Source: Streptomyces sp. NWU339
GTDB lineage: Bacteria > Actinomycetota > Actinomycetes > Streptomycetales > Streptomycetaceae
Assembly: GCF_003143855.1 (NCBI RefSeq)
Contig: NZ_QFRK01000005.1
Coordinates: forward strand, 110,897-174,896
Length of the DNA stretch: 64,000 bases
Direction of reading: 5' to 3'
Shown in pieces: positions 33,837 to 42,527 of the stretch. How positions within the stretch are numbered: position 1 is the stretch's first letter; each line of letters opens with the position of its first letter. The translations under genes were made by a program, and so were the position numbers. The notes beneath the pieces are model-generated. The model worked only from the letters and a program-made list of their open reading frames with translations, did no database searches and was not told the DNA's origin.

Positions 33837-36220
33837 GCGAGGTGGAACAGCCCGGCGGTGACCGGGGAGCGGGACCGCTGCTGCTCGGAGTACGGCACCA
33901 CGGACCGGGGTCGGCGCGGGCGGTGCGGGCGGCCCTGGAGGAGGCCCGTCCGGGAGTCGTCCTGATCGAGGGTCCGCCCGAGGCGAACGACCTGATCCCG
34001 CTCGCCGCGGACGACGACATGCGTCCGCCGGTCGCCCTGCTCGCCCATGCGGTGGACGAGCCCGGCCGCTCGGCGTTCTGGCCGCTCGCCGCGTTCTCCC
34101 CGGAGTGGGTCGCCATCCACTGGGCGCTGGAGCACGGCGCCCCGGCCCGCTTCATCGACCTGCCGGCCACCCACACCCTGGCCTGGGGCAGGAGCGAGGC
34201 GAATGACGGAGAGCAGGCGGACACCGGGCAGCAGACCGATGTACGGATCGATCCGCTCCGGGTGCTGGCCGAGGCCGCCGGGTACGACGACGCCGAGCGG
34301 TGGTGGGAGGACGTCGTCGAGCACCGCGGAGTGGGGGAGGAGGGCGACGCGCTCGCCCCGTTCACCGCGCTGGAGGAGGCCATGACGGCGCTGCGGGAGG
34401 TGTACGGCAGCGGGGGACACGACCGGGATCTCGTGCGCGAGGCGTACATGCGGCTCCAGATCCGGTCGGCGCAGCGGGAGTCCGGGGGCGGCGTGGCCGT
34501 CGTCTGCGGGGCCTGGCACGTGCCCGCGTTGCGGCGGAGGGCCGCCGTCACCGCCGACCGGGCCCTGCTCAGAGGCCTGCCGAAGGTCAAGACGGACATG
34601 ACGTGGGTGCCGTGGACGAACCGCAGGCTGTCCCGGTTCAGCGGATACGGCGCGGGCATCGACTCGCCCGGCTGGTACGGGCATCTGTTCGGCTTGGAGG
34701 ACCGGCCGGTCGAGCGGTGGATGACGAAGGTGGCGGGGCTGCTGCGCGCCGAGGACCGGATCGTGTCCTCCGCCCACGTCATCGAGGCGGTACGGCTGGC
34801 GGAGACACTCGCCGCGATGCGCGGCCGGCCCCTGCCCGGACTGGGCGAGACGACGGACGCGGTGCGGGCGGTGATGTGCGAGGGCTCCGACGTGCCGCTG
34901 GCCCTGGTGCACGACCGGCTGATCGTCGGTGACGTGCTCGGGGAGGTGCCGGCGACGGCCCCCGCGGTGCCCCTGCAACGGGACCTCACCCGGACACAGC
35001 GCCGACTGCGGCTGAAACCCGAGGCCGCGGAACGGGAACTGGAACTCGACCTGCGCAAGGAGACCGACGGGCAGCGCAGCAGGCTGCTGCACCGGCTGCG
35101 GTTGCTCGGCATCGGCTGGGGGGAACTGGCGGCCTCGTACGGGAGCATGGGCACGTTCCGGGAGACATGGCGGCTGTGCTGGGAGCCGGAGCTGTCCGTG
35201 CGGGTCGCCGAGGCCGGGATATGGGGGACGACCGTACTCGCCGCCGCGACCGCCAGGGCCGAGGCGGACGCCGTCGCGGCGCGGGACCTCGCCGCCGTCA
35301 CCGGGCTCGCCGAGCACTGCCTCCTGGCCGAACTGCCCGACGCGCTGCCCACGGTGACGCGGATGCTCGCCGACCGCGCGGCCCTCGACACGGACGTCGG
35401 CCATCTCGCCCAGGCCCTGCCCGCCCTGGTCCGCTCGCTGCGCTACGGCGATGTGCGCGGCACCGGCACCGCGGCGCTGGCCGAGGTCGCCGCCGGACTG
35501 GCGGAGCGGGTCCTGGTCGGCCTGCCCCCGGCCTGCGCCGGACTGGACGCGGACGCCGCCGACGAGATGCGGCGCCATCTCGACGCCGTGCACGGGGCGG
35601 TGGGGCTCCTCGGCGACGTTCCCGCGCCGGGCCACGGGAACCTGCGCGCCCGCTGGACGTCGGCACTGCGGAAGCTGGCGACGCGGGACACCGTGCCCGG
35701 TGTCGTACGGGGGCGGTCCGTCCGCCTGCTGCTGGACGACGGGGAGTTGGCGCAGGACGAGACGGCCCGGCAGATGGGGCTGGTGCTGTCGTCACCGGGT
35801 ACGTCCCCGGCGGACGCGGCGGCGTGGATCGAGGGATTCGTCGGCGGCTCGGGGGGCGGGCTGCTCCTCGTCCACGACGAGCGGCTCCTCGGACTGGTCG
35901 ACGCGTGGCTGACGGGGGTGCCGGCGGAGGCGTTCACGGACGTACTTCCGCTGCTGCGGCGGACCTTCTCGGCGTACGAGCCCGGGGTGCGGCGCACGCT
36001 CGGCGAGCTGGTCCGGCGTGGGCCGGGGGCGCGGGACGGTGCGGAGAGCGCCGGTTGGGGGACACCCGGCTTCGCGGCCGGCCTCGACACCGGCCGGGCG
36101 GACGCGGTCCTGCCCGTGGTGCGGCTGCTGCTGGGGCTGGGACCGGGAGCGGAGGAGGCGGCCGGGGATGGCGGGGACGGCGAGGGCACGGGCGTCGGCC
36201 TGGTGGGAGCGGCGCGATGA
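33833..36220 (+). CDS. DUF5682 protein with TraB/ChaN-like N-terminus
   Basis: A 795-residue protein that overlaps the MoxR gene by GTGA. Its N-terminus reads LLLGVRHHGPGSARAVRAAL then VVLIEGPPEANDLIPL. This G-x-x-H...E-G layout is like the Tiki/TraB/ChaN/erythromycin-esterase superfamily, where His and Glu act in catalysis; the match is by eye. The middle region is highly charged and helical (LRLKPEAAERELELDLRKE), followed by Leu/Ala repeats. The C-terminal part has Gly-rich Asp/Glu loops (GSGGGLLLVHDERLL). It is translationally coupled to MoxR and VWA. It is likely the enzymatic or substrate-recognition component, but the reaction is unknown. Confidence 0.85.
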   Translation: MSEVEQPGGDRGAGPLLLGVRHHGPGSARAVRAALEEARPGVVLIEGPPEANDLIPLAADDDMRPPVALLAHAVDEPGRSAFWPLAAFSPEWVAIHWALEHGAPARFIDLPATHTLAWGRSEANDGEQADTGQQTDVRIDPLRVLAEAAGYDDAERWWEDVVEHRGVGEEGDALAPFTALEEAMTALREVYGSGGHDRDLVREAYMRLQIRSAQRESGGGVAVVCGAWHVPALRRRAAVTADRALLRGLPKVKTDMTWVPWTNRRLSRFSGYGAGIDSPGWYGHLFGLEDRPVERWMTKVAGLLRAEDRIVSSAHVIEAVRLAETLAAMRGRPLPGLGETTDAVRAVMCEGSDVPLALVHDRLIVGDVLGEVPATAPAVPLQRDLTRTQRRLRLKPEAAERELELDLRKETDGQRSRLLHRLRLLGIGWGELAASYGSMGTFRETWRLCWEPELSVRVAEAGIWGTTVLAAATARAEADAVAARDLAAVTGLAEHCLLAELPDALPTVTRMLADRAALDTDVGHLAQALPALVRSLRYGDVRGTGTAALAEVAAGLAERVLVGLPPACAGLDADAADEMRRHLDAVHGAVGLLGDVPAPGHGNLRARWTSALRKLATRDTVPGVVRGRSVRLLLDDGELAQDETARQMGLVLSSPGTSPADAAAWIEGFVGGSGGGLLLVHDERLLGLVDAWLTGVPAEAFTDVLPLLRRTFSAYEPGVRRTLGELVRRGPGARDGAESAGWGTPGFAAGLDTGRADAVLPVVRLLLGLGPGAEEAAGDGGDGEGTGVGLVGAAR

Positions 36221-37431
36221 CGGCCACCCGGCCACCGGACGAAGGAGCAAGGGACGGAGGGGGACGTATGACGGCAGCGGTGACGGACCCGGCGCAGGAA
36301 CGGCTGCGACGGTGGCGGCTGGTGCTCGGCGGGGACGCGGCGGACGGCACCGGACGCGCGCTGTCCGGTCAGGACGCCGCCATGGACGGAGCGCTCACCG
36401 CGCTCTACGGCAAGGGGGACAAGCCGCAGACGGAGCGGGAGCGTTCGGCTGGGCTGGGGGCGTCCGCGCCGTCGGTGGCGCGCTGGCTCGGGGACATCCG
36501 GACCTACTTCCCCTCCTCCGTCGTCCAGGTCATGCAGCGCGACGCCATCGACCGGCTGGGGCTCGCCACCCTCCTGCTGGAACCGGAGATGCTGGAGGCG
36601 GTCGAGGCCGACGTCCATCTCGTGGGCACGCTGATGTCACTCAACAAGGCGATGCCCGACACGACGAAGGAGACGGCACGGGCCGTCGTCCGCAAGGTGG
36701 TCGACGAACTGGAGAAGCGGCTCGCCACCCGCACCCGGGCCACCCTCACCGGCGCCCTCGACCGGAGCGCCCGCGTCAGCCGGCCCCGCCACCACGACAT
36801 CGACTGGAACCGCACGATCGCGGCCAACCTCAAGCACTACCTCCCCGAGTACCGGACGGTCGTGCCCGAGCGGCTCATCGGCTACGGGCGTGCCGCGCAG
36901 TCCGTGAAGAAGGAGGTCGTCCTCTGTGTCGACCAGTCCGGGTCGATGGCGGCGTCCGTCGTCTACGCCTCGGTGTTCGGGGCGGTGCTCGCGTCCATGC
37001 GGTCCGTCGACACGCGGCTCGTCGTGTTCGACACGGCGGTGGTCGACCTCACGGACCAACTCGACGACCCCGTCGACGTGATCTTCGGTACCCGGCTCGG
37101 CGGGGGGACGGACATCAACCGGGCGCTGGCGTACTGCCAGTCGCAGATCACCCGGCCCGCGGAGACGGTGATCGTACTGATCAGCGACCTCTACGAGGGG
37201 GGCATCCGCGACGAGATGCTCAAGCGGGTCGCGGCGATGAAGGCATCGGGGGTGCAGTTCGTGACGCTGCTGGCGCTGTCCGACGAGGGGGCGCCCGCCT
37301 ACGACCGGGAGCACGCGGCGGCCCTCGCCGCGCTGGGCGCGCCGGCGTTCGCCTGCACGCCCGACCTGTTCCCGGAGGTGATGGCCGCGGCGATCGAGAA
37401 GCGGCCGCTGCCGATACCGGAGCCGGTGTGA
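36217..37431 (+). CDS. VWA-domain protein, partner of MoxR
   Basis: 404 residues from ATG 36217, which overlaps the DUF5682 stop as ATGA. A second ATG at 36268 has a better ribosome site (GGAGGGGG) and would give 387 residues. An N-terminal helical region (LRRWRLVLGGD, APSVARWLGDIRTYF) precedes a central linker RPRHHDIDWNRTIAANLKHYLPEY. The VWA domain carries the complete metal site MIDAS: DQSGSM, Thr in GGGTDIN and Asp in ISDLYEGG. MoxR-VWA pairs form cofactor-insertion or remodelling complexes. The 8-bp inverted repeat at 37468-37504 is a possible terminator. Predicted cytoplasmic. Confidence 0.92.
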   Translation: MTATRPPDEGARDGGGRMTAAVTDPAQERLRRWRLVLGGDAADGTGRALSGQDAAMDGALTALYGKGDKPQTERERSAGLGASAPSVARWLGDIRTYFPSSVVQVMQRDAIDRLGLATLLLEPEMLEAVEADVHLVGTLMSLNKAMPDTTKETARAVVRKVVDELEKRLATRTRATLTGALDRSARVSRPRHHDIDWNRTIAANLKHYLPEYRTVVPERLIGYGRAAQSVKKEVVLCVDQSGSMAASVVYASVFGAVLASMRSVDTRLVVFDTAVVDLTDQLDDPVDVIFGTRLGGGTDINRALAYCQSQITRPAETVIVLISDLYEGGIRDEMLKRVAAMKASGVQFVTLLALSDEGAPAYDREHAAALAALGAPAFACTPDLFPEVMAAAIEKRPLPIPEPV

Positions 37432-37467
37432 GGAGGGAAGAGGGAAGAAAGGGAGAGGCAGGGGCGA

Positions 37468-37504
37468 TTTGCCGATCCGTCGTCGTCCGACTCGGTTCGG
37501 CAAA
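37468..37504 (+). terminator. Possible terminator after the VWA gene
   Basis: TTTGCCGA and TCGGCAAA form an 8-bp stem around a 21-nt loop, 36 bp after the VWA stop. The preceding stretch is purine-rich. The stem is weaker than others in the window. Confidence 0.4.
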
Positions 37505-37637
37505 GGCGGACATGACGCCCCATCGGTGAGGGAGGACTTGCGCACTCTCGGGAGCCGCGTGCGAGGATCGACGACGCTCGACGCCTGAGGCATCGAGTTT
37601 CCTTCATGTACCGCCGTCCACGAGAAACCTTCCTCCC

Positions 37638-38534
37638 TTGACCTGGTCAGCCCTCCTGCCCGGTGCCGCTCTGCGCGCGATGCGCACGGCGGCCGGCAGG
37701 CGTGCGCTGCACCTGGCGTTCCTGGTGGGCGCGGTGCTCGTGCTCGGCGTGCTGTGCGGGGAGCGGGCCCAGGCGGCGGACGGCGGCGGCCCGGTGAGCA
37801 CCCCCTTCGCTTCTCCGGTCGCCGGTGCGGTGGTGTCGGTTTCGGGGTCGGTGGGTGAGCGGGTCGTGACCCCGGTCGCCGATCGGCTGGGTGGGGTTGC
37901 CGCCGACCTGACCGAGGTGCCCGCGAAGGTGCTCCCGGTACCGTCTCCGCCTTCACGCCCGCAGGCTCCCGCCCTGCCGACCTTGCCCGGTCTGACGCGG
38001 CCCGCGCCCCTTCCGGAGCCCCCGGGGCTGCCCGAGGTCCCGGTGGAGCCCCGGCTCCCGCGACTGCCCGCCGTGCCGCCGGACGCACCGAACGTGCAGG
38101 GCGCACCGGACACGCCGGGCACCCTCCCGGCGCCGTTCACTCAGTCGGAAGCCCCCGCGCCACCGGCGACCGACGCCTCCGGACCCACCACGCGGCCCGA
38201 AGTCCCGGAGACCGCCACGCACGGCCCGGACGCCGGAGGCACCGGCACAGGCCTCGCCGTCGACCCACTGCCGTACGACGACACCGAGCACCGCGCCACA
38301 CCCCCCGCACCGCCCACCGACCCGGCCCCGACGCCCCACGCCCCCGGCGGGAGCCCGGACGGCACGACGGGCCACCGCTCCGCGGCGGACCACACCACAC
38401 CGCGCCACGGCGACGCGCACGCCGTCACCCCGGGTCACCGTCTCCGCGTCCGGCTCGTACCCGGCGCCACCGCGTCCACCGAGGCGGCCGAGCTCCGGGA
38501 CCGGTACCGGGACGTCCCGGTCTCTCCCGCCTAG
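37638..38534 (+). CDS. Secreted or membrane-anchored Pro-rich protein
   Basis: 298 residues from TTG 37638, or 284 from ATG 37680; neither has a clear ribosome site. A hydrophobic segment (about 24-40, LHLAFLVGAVLVLGVLCG) acts as a signal or anchor, followed by ERAQAADGGG. The next 90 residues are Val/Ala-rich (VVSVSGSVGERVVTPVADRL), and the remaining 160 are Pro-rich with LPEPPGLPEVPVEPRLPRLP-type repeats. Third codon positions are G/C biased, supporting coding. I do not recognise it. It could be an extended wall-spanning protein. Confidence 0.7.
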   Translation: MTWSALLPGAALRAMRTAAGRRALHLAFLVGAVLVLGVLCGERAQAADGGGPVSTPFASPVAGAVVSVSGSVGERVVTPVADRLGGVAADLTEVPAKVLPVPSPPSRPQAPALPTLPGLTRPAPLPEPPGLPEVPVEPRLPRLPAVPPDAPNVQGAPDTPGTLPAPFTQSEAPAPPATDASGPTTRPEVPETATHGPDAGGTGTGLAVDPLPYDDTEHRATPPAPPTDPAPTPHAPGGSPDGTTGHRSAADHTTPRHGDAHAVTPGHRLRVRLVPGATASTEAAELRDRYRDVPVSPA

Positions 38535-38853
38535 GCGGAGCTCCCGCGAGCAGCCCGCGCATCTGCGCGGGCCCTCACCCGGATGCCCGGGCGTGAGCGC
38601 ACCCCACACCCCCCCACGCCCGTACGGGTGCCCTGCATCCGCACGTCCCGTACACCCCGTACACCCCGTGCGTACGGCACCTGACTCACGAGTAAGAAAA
38701 GCTTCACGGGGGTATCCGGAACCGGACGGCCGAACGCCATCGGCTGGTCCGGCCGCAACCCCGTGGAGGGGGTGATCGGCCCCCATTGGGGTGGGGGCCG
38801 GCCGCCCCGCACCCCGGAGGGCAGGGACCTCGTTCCCGCTCCGGGTGCACGGC

Positions 38854-38889
38854 GGGCCTCACCGGGTCAACCCCAGCCCGGTGAGGCCC
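38854..38889 (+). terminator. 13-bp hairpin in the sucC upstream region
   Basis: GGGCCTCACCGGG pairs perfectly with CCCGGTGAGGCCC around loop TCAACCCCAG. There is no U-tract. It may stop read-through toward sucC or lie in its leader. Confidence 0.5.
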
Positions 38890-38927
38890 CACATCGATGG
38901 CACGCTGTGTCACTGTTTGCGGCATCA

Positions 38928-38943
38928 TGTGACAGGTATCACC
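38928..38943. promoter_or_regulatory. Crp-like palindrome upstream of sucC
   Basis: TGTGACAGGTATCACC has TGTGA-N6-TCAC symmetry, the typical Crp/Fnr-family pattern. Related half-sites GTGTCAC (38907) and GTGTGAC (38951) flank it. Confidence 0.4.
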
Positions 38944-39125
38944 GCTCATGTGTGACCCGCGATTTAGAGACACCTTGCAACCGGGGCTAACCTGCGAGAC
39001 GGACATGCCGCGCGCTCGGACACCGTGTGCGCTCCCTCTGTGACACTGCGGACGTAGTCACGTTGCCCTTCGCGGCACGCCCACGCATCCAACGAATCGC
39101 GAATCACTGATAGGGACGGAAGCGC

Positions 39126-40304
39126 GTGGACCTGTTCGAGTACCAGGCGAGGGACCTCTTCGCCAAGCACGATGTACCGGTGCTGGCCGGTGAAGTCATC
39201 GACACGCCTGAGGCGGCGCGCGAGATCACCGAGCGTCTGGGCGGCAAGTCCGTCGTCAAGGCCCAGGTGAAGGTCGGTGGACGCGGCAAGGCCGGCGGCG
39301 TGAAGCTGGCGGCCACTCCGGACGAGGCCGTCGCCCGTGCGACGGACATTCTCGGGATGGACATCAAGGGCCACACGGTCCACAAGGTGATGATCGCCGA
39401 GACCGCTCCGGAGATCGTCGAGGAGTACTACGTCTCCTTCCTCCTCGACCGTGCCAACCGCACGTTCCTCTCCATCGCGTCCGTCGAGGGCGGCATGGAC
39501 ATCGAGGAGGTGGCGGCCACCCGTCCGGAGGCCGTCGCCAAGACGCCGGTGGACGCCAACGAGGGTGTGACCCCCGATAAGGCGCGCGAGATCGTCGAGG
39601 CCGCGAACTTCCCGGCCGAGGTGGCCGACAAGGTCGCCGACGTCCTCGTCACCCTGTGGAAGACCTTCATCGCCGAGGACGCGCTCCTCGTCGAGGTCAA
39701 CCCGCTGGCCAAGGTCGCCTCCGGTGACGTCCTCGCCCTCGACGGCAAGGTCACCCTGGACGACAACGCCGAGTTCCGTCACCCCGACCACGAGGCGCTC
39801 CACGACAAGGCCGCGGCCAACCCGCTCGAGGCCGCCGCCAAGGAGAAGAACCTCAACTACGTCAAGCTCGACGGCGAGGTCGGCATCATCGGCAACGGTG
39901 CGGGGCTCGTGATGAGCACCCTGGACGTCGTCGCCTACGCCGGTGAGGCGCACGGTGGCGTCAAGCCCGCCAACTTCCTCGACATCGGTGGCGGCGCCTC
40001 CGCCGCCGTCATGGCGAACGGCCTGGAGATCATCCTCGGCGACCCGGACGTCAAGTCCGTTTTCGTCAACGTCTTCGGTGGCATCACCGCCTGTGACGAG
40101 GTCGCCAACGGCATCGTGCAGGCGCTGCAGCTGCTCGCGGACCGGGGCGAGGAAGTCACCAAGCCGCTGGTCGTACGGCTGGACGGCAACAACGCCGAAC
40201 TGGGTCGCAAGATCCTCTCCGACGCCAACCACCCGCTGGTGCAGCGCGTGGACACCATGGACGGCGCGGCCGACAAGGCCGCCGAGCTCGCGGCCGCGAA
40301 GTAA
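39126..40304 (+). CDS. sucC: Succinyl-CoA synthetase beta subunit
   Basis: A 392-residue TCA-cycle enzyme starting at GTG 39126, after [28 protein letters not shown] opens the ATP-grasp domain. Further motifs are [27 protein letters not shown] (metal and nucleotide site) and [12 protein letters not shown], followed by NFLDIGGGA at the interface with the alpha subunit. The alpha gene follows after 21 bp. The pair converts succinyl-CoA to succinate with nucleotide triphosphate formation in the cytoplasm. Length is normal for the family. Confidence 0.98.
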   Translation: MDLFEYQARDLFAKHDVPVLAGEVIDTPEAAREITERLGGKSVVKAQVKVGGRGKAGGVKLAATPDEAVARATDILGMDIKGHTVHKVMIAETAPEIVEEYYVSFLLDRANRTFLSIASVEGGMDIEEVAATRPEAVAKTPVDANEGVTPDKAREIVEAANFPAEVADKVADVLVTLWKTFIAEDALLVEVNPLAKVASGDVLALDGKVTLDDNAEFRHPDHEALHDKAAANPLEAAAKEKNLNYVKLDGEVGIIGNGAGLVMSTLDVVAYAGEAHGGVKPANFLDIGGGASAAVMANGLEIILGDPDVKSVFVNVFGGITACDEVANGIVQALQLLADRGEEVTKPLVVRLDGNNAELGRKILSDANHPLVQRVDTMDGAADKAAELAAAK

Positions 40305-40325
40305 GGGACGAGGGACACCACAGCC

Positions 40326-41210
40326 ATGGCTATCTTCCTCAACAAGGACTCCAAGGTCATCGTCCAGGGCATGACCGGTGCCACGGGCATGAAGCACACC
40401 AAGCTCATGCTGGCCGACGGCACGAACATCGTCGGCGGTGTGAACCCGCGCAAGGCCGGCACCTCCGTCGACATCGACGGCAACGACATCCCGGTCTTCG
40501 GCACGGTCGCCGAGGCGATGGAGAAGACGGGCGCGAACGTATCCGTCCTCTTCGTACCGCCGGCCTTCGCGAAGTCCGCCGTCGTCGAGGCGATCGACGC
40601 CGAGATCCCGCTCGCGGTCGTCATCACCGAGGGCATCGCCGTCCACGACTCGGCCGCGTTCTACGCGTACGCCGTGGAGAAGGGCGACAAGACCCGGATC
40701 ATCGGCCCCAACTGCCCGGGCCTGATCAGCCCCGGTCAGTCGAACGCCGGCATCATCCCGGGCGACATCACCAAGCCGGGCCGGATCGGCCTGGTCTCGA
40801 AGTCCGGCACGCTGACGTACCAGATGATGTACGAGCTGCGGGACATCGGCTTCTCCTCGGCCGTCGGCATCGGTGGCGACCCGGTCATCGGCACGACGCA
40901 CATCGACGCGCTGGCCGCGTTCGAGGCCGACCCCGACACCGACCTGATCGTGATGATCGGTGAGATCGGCGGCGACGCCGAGGAGCGGGCCGCGGCCTAC
41001 ATCGCGGAGAACGTGACGAAGCCGGTCGTCGGCTACGTCGCGGGCTTCACCGCGCCCGAGGGCAAGACCATGGGCCACGCCGGCGCCATCGTCTCCGGTT
41101 CGTCCGGCACCGCCCAGGCGAAGAAGGAGGCCCTCGAGGCCGCGGGCGTCAAGGTGGGCAAGACGCCGACCGAGACGGCCAAGCTGGCGCGCGAGCTCCT
41201 CGCGGGCTGA
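40326..41210 (+). CDS. sucD: Succinyl-CoA synthetase alpha subunit
   Basis: A 294-residue subunit that binds CoA and carries the phospho-histidine. Motifs are [19 protein letters not shown] (CoA loop), [24 protein letters not shown], and [15 protein letters not shown] with the catalytic His. It is co-transcribed with sucC, 21 bp upstream. A terminator follows at 41227-41261. Confidence 0.98.
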   Translation: MAIFLNKDSKVIVQGMTGATGMKHTKLMLADGTNIVGGVNPRKAGTSVDIDGNDIPVFGTVAEAMEKTGANVSVLFVPPAFAKSAVVEAIDAEIPLAVVITEGIAVHDSAAFYAYAVEKGDKTRIIGPNCPGLISPGQSNAGIIPGDITKPGRIGLVSKSGTLTYQMMYELRDIGFSSAVGIGGDPVIGTTHIDALAAFEADPDTDLIVMIGEIGGDAEERAAAYIAENVTKPVVGYVAGFTAPEGKTMGHAGAIVSGSSGTAQAKKEALEAAGVKVGKTPTETAKLARELLAG

Positions 41211-41226
41211 GCCACCGCAGAACACG

Positions 41227-41261
41227 GGTGGGCCCGTTCCCTCAGGGGGGACGGGCCCACC
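41227..41261. terminator. sucCD terminator
   Basis: An 11-bp stem GGTGGGCCCGT/ACGGGCCCACC with an inner CCC/GGG pairing is followed by GTCGTTTCC. It lies between convergent sucD and the minus-strand regulator. Confidence 0.8.
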
Positions 41262-41300
41262 GTCGTTTCCGGCCGCGCCACCCGTCGCCATGCCGACCGG

Positions 41301-42431
41301 TCACCGCGGCTGCGGTGCCAGTCGTTGCGGGCCGTGCTGCAGCTCCTTCCGGAGCTTGTTCCGCAGCTTCCGTTCCGTGTCCGAAAGGGGGCCCGGGGCC
41401 ATCTGCGGCGGCACCCCCTGGACGATCTCCCCGGGCGGCAGCGGTGGGTCGTAGCGGGTGGGCGCCGTGGCCAGGGTGAACGCGGTGGCGCCGATCAGGG
41501 CGACCGTGAAGGCGATGACGGCCCGGGTCCGGAACCGGGCCCTGCGCTCGCCGCCGCCCCGCACCTCCGGCGGCTTGGCGGACCGCAGGTGCTCGGAGGA
41601 GGCCAGCTCGGCCAGCCGTTCGTGCAGCACCCGCGGGTCCGACAACTCCGGCAGTCGGGCCGCGACGATCTCGTGCGCGTGCAGCAGCCGGCTCGCGGCC
41701 GCCCGCGTGCTGGCCTCCGTCTCCGCCGCGGTCTCCGGCAGGCCGAGGCCGACACCGTCGTAGAGCACGAGCGTACGGCGGTACGGCGGTGGCAGGTGCA
41801 GCAGGACGTCCAGCAACTCCCGGTCGGACGGCTCCGCGGGCGGCGGTTCCGGGCGCCGGTGGCAGGGCCGGAACCGGTGCCACGGGGACAGCGCCCACTC
41901 GTACGCCGCCGCACGCACCCAACCGGCCGGGTCGCGGTCGCGGGCCACTTCGGGCCAGCGGTCCCAGGCCAGTTGGAAGGCCCGCTCGACCGATTCGCGC
42001 GCCAGTCCGCGGCGGCCGGACAGCAGATACGCCTGCCGTACGAGCGCCGGGGCGCAGAAGGAGTACAGGGCGTCGAAGGCCTGAGCGGGTGTCAGGGCGG
42101 AGGGATCGCCGCCCTCTTGGCCGGACGGGGCGAGTGCCGCCTCGGAGTATTCGGAGTACGCGGAGCGATCAGGGTGTTCGAGGGGCCGCCCAGGCCGCTC
42201 GGACCGCCTGGGCCGCCCCGTGGGCGCGGGTGCCGTCGTGGCCGTCAGCAGTTTCGCGTACATCTCCCGCTTCCGGCCGCGCGGTGTGCTGCGACCGGAC
42301 TCCCACGCACGCACCGTCTCTCGGCTGACGCCGATCCGCTTCGCGAGCTGAGCCTGCGTCAGCGAGCGGGATTCACGCAGGCGTCGCCGTTCCTCGGGCG
42401 AGGGGAGGGGGGTGGCAGGGCTCCGTGTCAC
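41301..42431 (-). CDS. XRE-HTH regulator fused to a sigma-like module and transmembrane helix
   Basis: 376 residues from GTG 42431. An N-terminal XRE helix-turn-helix spans about 10-70 (SLTQAQLAKRIGVSRETVRAWESGRSTP). A region like ECF sigma region 2 follows (AFDALYSFCAPALVRQAYLLSGRRGLARESVERAFQ). The region 4-like part is LLHLPPPYRRTLVLYDGVGLGLPETAAETEAS with the next ASRLLHAHEIV. One transmembrane helix lies near 305-325 (AVIAFTVALIGATAFTLAT), followed by an outer tail. The sigma-like part lacks some typical region 2 aromatic residues and may be degenerate. It is probably a membrane-tethered transcription regulator. Its target is unknown. Confidence 0.82.
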   Translation of the reverse strand: MTRSPATPLPSPEERRRLRESRSLTQAQLAKRIGVSRETVRAWESGRSTPRGRKREMYAKLLTATTAPAPTGRPRRSERPGRPLEHPDRSAYSEYSEAALAPSGQEGGDPSALTPAQAFDALYSFCAPALVRQAYLLSGRRGLARESVERAFQLAWDRWPEVARDRDPAGWVRAAAYEWALSPWHRFRPCHRRPEPPPAEPSDRELLDVLLHLPPPYRRTLVLYDGVGLGLPETAAETEASTRAAASRLLHAHEIVAARLPELSDPRVLHERLAELASSEHLRSAKPPEVRGGGERRARFRTRAVIAFTVALIGATAFTLATAPTRYDPPLPPGEIVQGVPPQMAPGPLSDTERKLRNKLRKELQHGPQRLAPQPR

Positions 42432-42527
42432 AGGACGCCTCTTCGTGCGAGAAGGTACATAAAGTTATATTGAGCGACACAGCGGTGCTTCACCCGTTAC
42501 GACGGGAAAGCGCGTGTCGTTGGGAGC

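Larger units (their letters stand above)
38535..39125. other. Long intergenic region before sucC
   Basis: 591 bp with no gene I can support. Hairpins are at 38553-38572 (GCCCGCGCA/TGCGCGGGC, just after the Pro-rich gene, probably its terminator) and 38854-38889 (13-bp stem GGGCCTCACCGGG). A Crp-like site is at 38928-38943. Two copies of CCCGTACACC-like sequence lie near 38648-38668. Confidence 0.6.

Noticed and set aside
38964..41291. Minus-strand frame opposite sucC and sucD
   Set aside because: sucCD are certain; the antisense product is Asp/Val/Gly-rich without motifs.
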